In this document: piece after piece, positions 35,580 to 41,225 of the stretch
Layout of the letters: every line of letters begins with the position of its first letter
Position numbering within the stretch: position 1 is the first letter of the stretch
NCBI GenBank assembly: GCA_015654595.1
Contig: JAATGQ010000070.1
Span: 1 to 41,225 of the forward strand
Reading direction: 5' to 3'
Source of the DNA: Chitinophagales bacterium
GTDB taxonomy: Bacteria > Bacteroidota > Bacteroidia > Chitinophagales > Chitinophagaceae
Length of the DNA stretch: 41,225 nt
Program-made: the position numbers and the translations under genes
Notes under the pieces: model-generated
What the model saw: the letters and a program-made list of their open reading frames with translations, nothing else
The model's database searches: none
Told to the model about the DNA's origin: nothing

Positions 35580-37832
35580 ATGAGAAGCATTCGAATATTC
35601 TCTATGCTGCTGGCAGCCGTCCTGGTTACAGGAACTGCTCAAACTGTCCTCGCACAGCAGGATGGTCCGCCGCCGGCACAACAGCAGCAGGAATGGCCCC
35701 GGACCTTTAGTATGGATGACGGTACGCTGGTGAAGATCTATCAACCTCAGCCAGAGTCGTTTTCAGACAATATTATGAAGTCCCGCTGGGCTATTTCCGT
35801 CACACAGCAAGGGAAGTCCGACCCCGTTTTTGGTACTTTCTGGTCCGTCGCCAATGTGGAAACAGACAGAGATAACCGCCGGGTTGTGATCCAGTCCGCA
35901 AAAGTTCCTAATGTGAAGTTCCCCGGGCAGACCGACGACAACTTTACGAACAGTCTGAAGACGGCGCTTGAAGCGAATCTGCCTTCCGTGGCAGGTGATC
36001 TTTCGCTGGACGAGGTACTGGCTGGTCTGGACCAGAATACAGAGCAGAAAAAGCTTTCTAAAGATCTCAATACCAATGCTCCACGCATTATCTACACCGA
36101 CAGGCCGACCCTGCTGGTGATGATTGACGGTCAGCCCAAACTGCAGACCAATAAAGATTGGGGCATGGATGTGGTGATCAATACGCCGTTTACGATCGTA
36201 AAGGCGCCAGACGGTCAGTTTTATCTTTACGGTGGAAAGCATTGGTATACGGCACAGTCCGCAACCGGTCCCTATTCTCCTGCAGGCAATGTGCCTTCGC
36301 AGCTGGACCAGGTGAAGAGTGCTGTGGACAACGCTAACAGCTCCAATGCGGGTTACATCGATTCCGCGGCGGCGCAGCAGGACAATGTCGTTTCGAATAT
36401 CATCGTGAGCACTTCGCCGGCCGAGTTGATCCAGACGGATGGCAAGCCGACCTTTACTCCGATCGACGGAACAAGCCTTTCTTATGCGAGCAATTCCACC
36501 AACGATATCTTCCAGGATCGCAATGGCGCCTATTTTGTGTTGATCTCCGGCCGCTGGTATACCTCCAGCAACCTGAGCGGCGGATGGCACTATGTAGCAG
36601 CAAACGCGCTTCCCGGGGACTTCGCGAAGATCCCGGAAGGTTCTCCAAAGGATAATGTGCTGGCCAGCGTGGCTGGTACCGATGCTGCGAGAGAAGCCGT
36701 GATGGACGCGCAGATCCCGCAGACGGCAAAGGTCGACCGTAATTCTGCAACTACTTCTGTCAATTACGACGGCGATCCCCAGTTCGCACCCTTGCAGGGT
36801 ACGGATATGCAGTACGCAACCAATACCGGGTCTTCGGTTATCCTTGACAACGGCATTTATTATAGTGTAGACAATGGAGTCTGGTTCCAGTCGAACAGCC
36901 CCAATGGGCCCTGGACTGTTGCTACGGCAAGACCCGACGAAGTGGACAGGATCCCTCCAACCTCTCCTTTGTACAACACAAAGTATGTATATGTCTACGA
37001 CGTAACACCGGACTATGTCTATATGGGTTATACGCCGGGTTATCTCAATACTTATATCTATGGCCCTACAGTGGTCTATGGTACAGGTTTCTACTATGAT
37101 CCCTGGTATGGCGGATACTACTATCCCCGTCCCTGGACCTGGGGTTTCAACGTATGTTATAATCCCTGGGCGGGTTGGTCGCTGGGATATGGCTACGGCT
37201 TTGGATGGTTCCATTTCGGCATTGGCTTTGGCCATGGCTGGGGTCGGGGCGGCTGGGGCGGCGGCGGATGGTGGGGCCCGAGGGTCTATCGTCCGGCTTA
37301 TACCTTCAACCGATATCGCGGGGGCGGCTTTTATGGCCCCAACGCGTTCCGCAACAGGACCGTTTTCAACAGCTATCGCAGCACCAATATCTATCGTGGC
37401 CGCGGCGGGGTAGTAACGCGTGACAACCGTTCTATCTACAATGCAAGAACTACCGGAACGATGGGTGGTCGTGGTGGTCAGTTCAATAATGGCGGTCGTC
37501 CTGGAAATACCGTACAAGGCAGAAGAGCAGGATCAAACAATGTGTTCTCCGACAGGAACGGCAATGTTTATCAAAGACAAAACAACCAATGGCAGCAAAG
37601 GCAGTCCAACAACTCCTGGAGGCCTAGCAGCAATCCATCTGTGAATCAGAATCTGAACCGTCAGCAGCAGATGCGTGATCGCGGTCAGGTGAGAACGCAG
37701 AACTTCCAGCAGTCGCGCGGCGGCGGCAGCTTCAGCAGACCAAGCGGAGGCGGAGGTTTTAGCAGGCCTAGCGGCGGCGGTGGCGGAAGCCGGCCCAGCG
37801 GCGGAGGTGGAGGCGGCGGCAGAAGACACTAA
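35580..37832 (+). CDS. Large secreted protein with internal repeats and Tyr/Gly/Trp- then Gly/Arg/Asn-rich C-terminus
   Basis: 750 residues. A signal peptide (MRSIRIFSMLLAAVLVTGTAQTVLAQ) indicates export. Residues about 60-150 form a conserved N-terminal domain (MKSRWAISVTQQGKSD). Then come three divergent repeats of roughly 90-140 residues, each with a segment like DGKPTFTPIDGTSLSYASN, a YFVLISGRWYTSSNLSGGW strand pair and a proline-rich close (in the third copy, GVWFQSNSPNGPWTVAT). From about residue 480 the sequence is rich in Tyr, Gly and Trp (YYDPWYGGYYYPRPWTWG), and the last 150 residues are Gly/Arg/Asn/Gln-rich, ending in GGGGG RRH. Similar proteins are sometimes labelled carbohydrate-binding family V/XII-like; I cannot confirm that. 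It may form a surface or matrix structure (inference). Confidence 0.7.
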   Translation: MRSIRIFSMLLAAVLVTGTAQTVLAQQDGPPPAQQQQEWPRTFSMDDGTLVKIYQPQPESFSDNIMKSRWAISVTQQGKSDPVFGTFWSVANVETDRDNRRVVIQSAKVPNVKFPGQTDDNFTNSLKTALEANLPSVAGDLSLDEVLAGLDQNTEQKKLSKDLNTNAPRIIYTDRPTLLVMIDGQPKLQTNKDWGMDVVINTPFTIVKAPDGQFYLYGGKHWYTAQSATGPYSPAGNVPSQLDQVKSAVDNANSSNAGYIDSAAAQQDNVVSNIIVSTSPAELIQTDGKPTFTPIDGTSLSYASNSTNDIFQDRNGAYFVLISGRWYTSSNLSGGWHYVAANALPGDFAKIPEGSPKDNVLASVAGTDAAREAVMDAQIPQTAKVDRNSATTSVNYDGDPQFAPLQGTDMQYATNTGSSVILDNGIYYSVDNGVWFQSNSPNGPWTVATARPDEVDRIPPTSPLYNTKYVYVYDVTPDYVYMGYTPGYLNTYIYGPTVVYGTGFYYDPWYGGYYYPRPWTWGFNVCYNPWAGWSLGYGYGFGWFHFGIGFGHGWGRGGWGGGGWWGPRVYRPAYTFNRYRGGGFYGPNAFRNRTVFNSYRSTNIYRGRGGVVTRDNRSIYNARTTGTMGGRGGQFNNGGRPGNTVQGRRAGSNNVFSDRNGNVYQRQNNQWQQRQSNNSWRPSSNPSVNQNLNRQQQMRDRGQVRTQNFQQSRGGGSFSRPSGGGGFSRPSGGGGGSRPSGGGGGGGRRH

Positions 37833-37866
37833 TTAACGCCTTTGTTATAAAAAAAACTTGAACTTT

Positions 37867-37904
37867 GCCGGGAGCAGGAAATCTGCTCCCGGCAATTTTA
37901 TTTA
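37867..37904 (+). terminator. Strong hairpin terminator
   Basis: A perfect 11-bp stem, GCCGGGAGCAG (37867-37877) and CTGCTCCCGGC (37883-37893), with a five-base loop and AATTTTATTT after it. It is 35 bp after the stop of the large secreted protein and only 20 bp before the DsbA-family ATG, so it could also be read through or act in that gene's leader. Confidence 0.85.
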
Positions 37905-37912
37905 CGCCAATT

Positions 37913-38560
37913 ATGAAGCCTACCATATATTATTGTTATGACGCTTACTGCGGATGGTGCTATGGGTTTAGCCCCGTGATCCGAAAGATATTTGAAGAAT
38001 ATAAGGACCGGATCGCTTTTGACGTTCTTTCCGGCGGAATGATCCTGCCGGACAAACCGCAGTCCATCGCAGCCATGGCGGGGTATATCGAGATGGCGTA
38101 TAAGGTAGTGGAAGAAAGGACTGGTATCCGGTTTGGAGAAGACTGGCTTTGGCATATCCGCAACCCCGAGGAAAGCGATTGGTTCCCCAACTCCGAAAAA
38201 CCGGCGATAGCCCTTTGCGTATTCAAGGACTATTATCCCGATGACGCGGTGCTTTTTGCCGGGGAGCTGCAATACGCGCTGCACTACGAAGGGCGTGATC
38301 TTTGCGATGATGAGGCGTATCGTCACTTACTGGAAAAGTACCGGATACCCGAAGAAGATTTCTATGGAAAGCTTCGGCATCCAGCGTATAAAGAAAAAGC
38401 GTATGACGAATTTGCGTTGGTGAGGCAGCTGAAAGTGACAGGTTTCCCTACCGTATTTTTACAGATAAGCGAGTCGAAGTTTTACCTGCTTACCCGGGGT
38501 TATACAGACTATCCAACCCTCAAAAAAGGGATAGCCGAAGCGCTGGCCGGGGTGCAATAA
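37913..38560 (+). CDS. DsbA-family (FrnE-like) thioredoxin-fold protein
   Basis: The ATG at 37913 is preferred over an upstream TTG because the upstream codons lie inside the terminator hairpin. 215 residues. The opening IYYCYDAYCGWCYGFSPVIRKI has the thioredoxin active-site CGWC, followed by a long helical insertion (about 60-150) and the cis-Pro-containing end VTGFPTVFLQISESKF. DsbA/FrnE-like proteins catalyse disulfide exchange; the lack of a signal peptide points to a cytoplasmic member, perhaps acting in oxidative stress (inference). Neighbours give no functional clue. Confidence 0.9.
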   Translation: MKPTIYYCYDAYCGWCYGFSPVIRKIFEEYKDRIAFDVLSGGMILPDKPQSIAAMAGYIEMAYKVVEERTGIRFGEDWLWHIRNPEESDWFPNSEKPAIALCVFKDYYPDDAVLFAGELQYALHYEGRDLCDDEAYRHLLEKYRIPEEDFYGKLRHPAYKEKAYDEFALVRQLKVTGFPTVFLQISESKFYLLTRGYTDYPTLKKGIAEALAGVQ

Positions 38561-38599
38561 TCCCTGTATCCGGCCTCCAAAGCGGAGTCCGCCGAACGA

Positions 38600-38614
38600 T
38601 GCAAACCGTTTGCA
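38600..38614. promoter_or_regulatory. 15-bp palindrome upstream of the DUF5606 gene
   Basis: TGCAAAC-C-GTTTGCA is a perfect 7-bp inverted repeat with a single central base, about 70 bp before the DUF5606 start. It could be an operator for a dimeric regulator or part of a terminator for the DsbA gene (followed by GGGAAAAAAA). Function is unknown. Confidence 0.35.
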
Positions 38615-38685
38615 GGGAAAAAAATTGGCTTCGAATGGGCGATTAACATTAACTTGCATGTCCCTTTATTTGAATACAAACCAAT

Positions 38686-39327
38686 ATGGAATACAACAAA
38701 GTCATAGCAGTTACCGGATTGCCGGGATTATATGAATTGCTGAGCAGTAAAGCCGATGGCGCTATCGTTCGTTCTTTGGATGATAAAACTACCCGTTTTG
38801 TTTCCAGCCGCGTTCACAACTTTTCACACCTGGAAAGTATCGAAGTATATACAGTCCGTGACAACGTGAATCTGGTGGACATATTGAAAGCGATGGAAGG
38901 CAGCTCAGAAGCGCTTCCCAACGAGAAAGACAATTCTTCGTTGAAGAGCTACTTTACAAAAGTCTATCCCGATCTCGACTTTGAACGCGTATACAGCAGT
39001 GACTTGAAGAAGATGGTAAAATGGTTTACCATTCTGAAAACAAACAATATTGAGATCAAACTGTCTGAGGCTCCTGCAGAGGAAGAAGAAACTCCGGTTG
39101 TCGAAGAAGCGGCGGAAACAAAGCCCGCTCCGAAGAAGAAGGCAGCAAAGGCTGAAGCAAGTGCACCTGCTGCGGAAGAAGCCATAGCGACCGACGATGC
39201 AGCTGCAGAAGAAAAGCCTAAGGCTAAAAAGCCGGCGGCTCCAAAGAAAAAGGCTGAGAAGGCCGACGACGCTGAAGCTCCTGCTGCAGAAAAGCCGAAG
39301 AAGACAGCCAAAAAGAAAAGCGAATAA
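38686..39327 (+). CDS. DUF5606 protein with Lys/Ala/Glu-rich tail
   Basis: 213 residues. The N-terminal 130 residues are the DUF5606 domain (MEYNKVIAVTGLPGLYELL, GAIVRSLDDKTTRFVSSR, FSHLESIEVYT, SLKSYFTKVYPDLDFERVY). Residues about 131-213 are disordered and rich in Lys, Ala and Glu with repeated PKKKA-like motifs (PAPKKKAAKAE, PKAKKPAAPKKKAEK), resembling histone H1-like tails. The role of DUF5606 is not known; a nucleic-acid-binding tail is inferred from composition. Its TAA overlaps the ATG of the M3 peptidase by one base (TAATG), so translation of the pair is probably coupled. Confidence 0.92.
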   Translation: MEYNKVIAVTGLPGLYELLSSKADGAIVRSLDDKTTRFVSSRVHNFSHLESIEVYTVRDNVNLVDILKAMEGSSEALPNEKDNSSLKSYFTKVYPDLDFERVYSSDLKKMVKWFTILKTNNIEIKLSEAPAEEEETPVVEEAAETKPAPKKKAAKAEASAPAAEEAIATDDAAAEEKPKAKKPAAPKKKAEKADDAEAPAAEKPKKTAKKKSE

Positions 39328-41060
39328 TGACACCTACCGCTCATTTGACCAAACCTGTCCGGCATTTTTTGCCGGCTGATTATACCGTTACCGATTGGAC
39401 CAGTCTCGAACCCTATTTTCAGGATCTTACTACGCGTCCGCTGGACACGAGAGAGCAGCTGGAAAAATGGCTGCTCGACATGAGCGAGCTGGAAGCCATT
39501 GTCAGTGAAGATGCCTGCTGGCGGCAGATCAAAATGACCTGTGATACACAGGATAAGTCGCTGGAAGACGCCTTCAATTATTACTGCCTGGAGATACAAC
39601 CCAAGATGCAGCCTTTTGCGGACCTGCTGAACAAACGATTGGTGGAGAATCCTCATACCCAGGAGCTGGATCAGAAGGAATACTTTACCTATCTGCGTTC
39701 GGTACGCAAGCGGATCGATCTTTTCCGGGAGGACAATATTCCGCTTACTGCAGAAGCAAGCGTAATGGGTCAGCAGTTCGGTGTGATCAGCGCAAAGATG
39801 ACCGTCGAGGTCAATGGTCGTGAGTATACTTTGCAGCAGGCTGCAAAATTCCTGGAAAATCCTGACCGCGCGCTGCGGGAGGATGTGTTCCGGAAGATGC
39901 AGACCAGGAGATTGCAGGATAAAGACGCATTGAATGATCTTTATTCCAAGCTAATCGCTATCCGTCATCAGATAGCGCTAAACGCAGGATTTGCCAACTA
40001 TCGGGACTATAAGTTCGAAGAGCTTGGCCGCTTCGATTATACAAAGGAAGATTGTTTCAGGTTCCATGAGGCGGTGAAGGAGCATGTGCTGCCGCTGGTA
40101 AACCGCATCAATCAAAGGAAGCGGGAGAAGCTCGGTCTGGAGGCGCTGCGTCCCTGGGACGTGGAAGCTCAACCCGCCGGTATCGAGCCGCTGCATCCGT
40201 TTAACAATGGAAGCGACCTGTTGGAAAAAACCATTGCCTGCTTCGACAAACTGAATCCTTTCTTTGGCGATTGTCTGCGGACGATGGACAAAATGGGACG
40301 ATTCGACCTCGAAAGCAGAAAGGGAAAAGCTCCTGGCGGTTATAACTGTCCGTTAGCAGAAACAGGCGCTCCTTTTATCTTTATGAACGCTGCGGGACAA
40401 ATGGGCGACCTGACGACGATGGTTCATGAGGGTGGTCATGCTATTCATTCCTTCCTCAGTCACCCGCTGAAGCTTAGCTCCTTCAAGGAGTATCCCATGG
40501 AGATTGCGGAAGTGGCGAGCATGTCGATGGAGTTGTTCTCGATGGATCACTGGGAATTATTCTTTACCGATAAAAACGATTTAGCACGCGCGCGTGAACA
40601 TCAGCTGGAAAGAGTGATCACCATTTTCCCCTGGATAGCCACTATTGACAAATTTCAACATTGGGTTTATGAAAATCCCACTCATACGCTGGACCAGCGG
40701 AAAGCCCAATGGATGGCGATTCTGGACGAGTTCTCTTCAAAGTCTGTAGACTGGACGGGGTTGGAAGAGTTCAGGGAATATGGCTGGCAGAAGCAGCTGC
40801 ACCTGTTCGAGGTTCCTTTCTACTATATCGAATATGGCATTGCTCAGCTGGGGGCCATCGGGGTGTGGATGCAGTATAAGAATAACAAAGAGAAGGCTTT
40901 AAGCAATTATATCAACTCGCTGAGCCTTGGCGGCACAAGAACGCTACCGGAATTATACGAGGCCGCGGGTCTGAAGTTTAACTTTTCAAAAGAACACATT
41001 AAACAACTGATGGCCTTTGTCAGTGAGGAAATGGAAAAAATTGACGCGGAAAAAAAATAA
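39327..41060 (+). CDS. pepF: M3-family oligoendopeptidase (PepF-like)
   Basis: 577 residues, normal for the M3B oligoendopeptidase F group. The thermolysin-like zinc site is H367-E-G-G-H371 in MVHEGGHAIHSF, with the downstream glutamate in EIAEVASMSMELF as the third ligand. The C-terminal YYIEYGIAQLGAIGVW segment is the conserved substrate-binding helix. It degrades short peptides in the cytoplasm; no signal peptide is visible. The start is the ATG within TAATG at the end of the DUF5606 gene. It is the last complete gene in the window. Confidence 0.96.
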   Translation: MTPTAHLTKPVRHFLPADYTVTDWTSLEPYFQDLTTRPLDTREQLEKWLLDMSELEAIVSEDACWRQIKMTCDTQDKSLEDAFNYYCLEIQPKMQPFADLLNKRLVENPHTQELDQKEYFTYLRSVRKRIDLFREDNIPLTAEASVMGQQFGVISAKMTVEVNGREYTLQQAAKFLENPDRALREDVFRKMQTRRLQDKDALNDLYSKLIAIRHQIALNAGFANYRDYKFEELGRFDYTKEDCFRFHEAVKEHVLPLVNRINQRKREKLGLEALRPWDVEAQPAGIEPLHPFNNGSDLLEKTIACFDKLNPFFGDCLRTMDKMGRFDLESRKGKAPGGYNCPLAETGAPFIFMNAAGQMGDLTTMVHEGGHAIHSFLSHPLKLSSFKEYPMEIAEVASMSMELFSMDHWELFFTDKNDLARAREHQLERVITIFPWIATIDKFQHWVYENPTHTLDQRKAQWMAILDEFSSKSVDWTGLEEFREYGWQKQLHLFEVPFYYIEYGIAQLGAIGVWMQYKNNKEKALSNYINSLSLGGTRTLPELYEAAGLKFNFSKEHIKQLMAFVSEEMEKIDAEKK

Positions 41061-41091
41061 AAAAATACCCGGAAAGTAGTAGATATACCTC

Positions 41092-41122
41092 TTGTTCGTA
41101 TGCTTTTTTCCGGCTATATTTG
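41092..41122 (+). promoter_or_regulatory. Strong promoter-like site for a gene beyond the right edge
   Basis: TATATTTG (41115-41122) is an exact match to TAnnTTTG, and TTG at 41092-41094 stands 20 bases before it in the -33 position. Transcription would begin near 41128. A six-codon ORF (ATG 41136 to TAA 41156, MNTYRW) lies immediately downstream. Confidence 0.6.
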
Positions 41123-41204
41123 CAATAAGCAACTTATGAACACGTATCGGTGGTAACCCACTGTTTACATAAAGAAGCTACTAATCAGAGCCTTAACCAA
41201 AAGT

Positions 41205-41225
41205 CCCGGTGTTTCTACATCGGGG
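41205..41225 (+). other. Hairpin at the right edge, possibly cut
   Basis: CCCGGTG (41205-41211) pairs with CATCGGG (41218-41224), with one G-T pair and a TTTCTA loop. The window ends here, so whether a T-run follows is unknown. With the promoter-like site and short ORF 80 bp before it, this could be an attenuator or riboregulator leader, or simply a terminator. Confidence 0.4.

Noticed and set aside
35763..37517. Long minus-strand ORF of 584 codons
   Set aside because: It mirrors the secreted repeat protein; its composition is what antisense of a biased gene gives, with no motifs.

Overview
The window looks like chromosomal DNA of a Bacteroidota bacterium, most likely Chitinophagaceae. Reasons: housekeeping proteins (RecA, UvrB, PolA, MgsA) with Bacteroidota-style sequences, a T9SS C-terminal sorting domain, a DUF5606 protein, an OmpA lipoprotein with a Bacteroidota-type lipobox, Bacteroidota-type REP-associated transposases, TAnnTTTG-like -7 promoter boxes, and no clear Shine-Dalgarno sites. 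This is inferred from sequence character; no search was run. Base composition is close to half GC, with more GC-rich intergenic repeats. No rRNA, tRNA or CRISPR array was seen.

Layout. 1-4.4 kb: the N-terminus of a radical SAM protein running off the left edge, a frameshifted GH25 lysozyme, a minus-strand sigma factor / membrane protein / NTF2-like protein operon, an ArsC-family protein, and two tandem REP-associated-transposase-like genes, one of which has lost its HUH motif. A nested palindrome lies between them and uvrD. 4.6-7.0 kb: uvrD/pcrA. 7.07-14.3 kb: the most unusual locus, a two-gene operon of an M48-type metalloprotease and a 2011-residue protein combining a kinase-C-lobe-like region, DUF4011, an SF1 helicase, a degenerate MTES/Vsr-type nuclease-like domain and a WGR domain. 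It ends in a terminator shared with a 54-codon basic protein on the opposite strand. 14.5-19.4 kb: small unknown protein, DUF1080 glycoside-hydrolase-like protein, META lipoprotein, remnants of RhuM and DUF4143 ATPase genes, CPA1 antiporter, and two separate intergenic minisatellites. 19.4-25.2 kb: hybrid histidine kinase, OmpA lipoprotein, recA, T9SS-sorted protein. 25.3-35.5 kb: five consecutive plus-strand genes mgsA - M28 peptidase - AsmA - uvrB - polA with short gaps. 35.6-41.1 kb: large secreted Tyr/Gly/Trp-rich protein, DsbA-family protein, DUF5606 protein translationally coupled to an M3 oligoendopeptidase, then a strong promoter-like site and a partial hairpin at the right edge.

How the genes work together. 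DNA repair is well represented: UvrD, RecA, UvrB and a proofreading-competent Pol I. UvrB and PolA are adjacent, matching consecutive steps of nucleotide excision repair. The M48 protease and giant helicase operon has the look of an accessory nucleic-acid-processing or defence module (inference). The remaining genes are envelope, secretion and proteolysis functions typical of free-living Bacteroidota.
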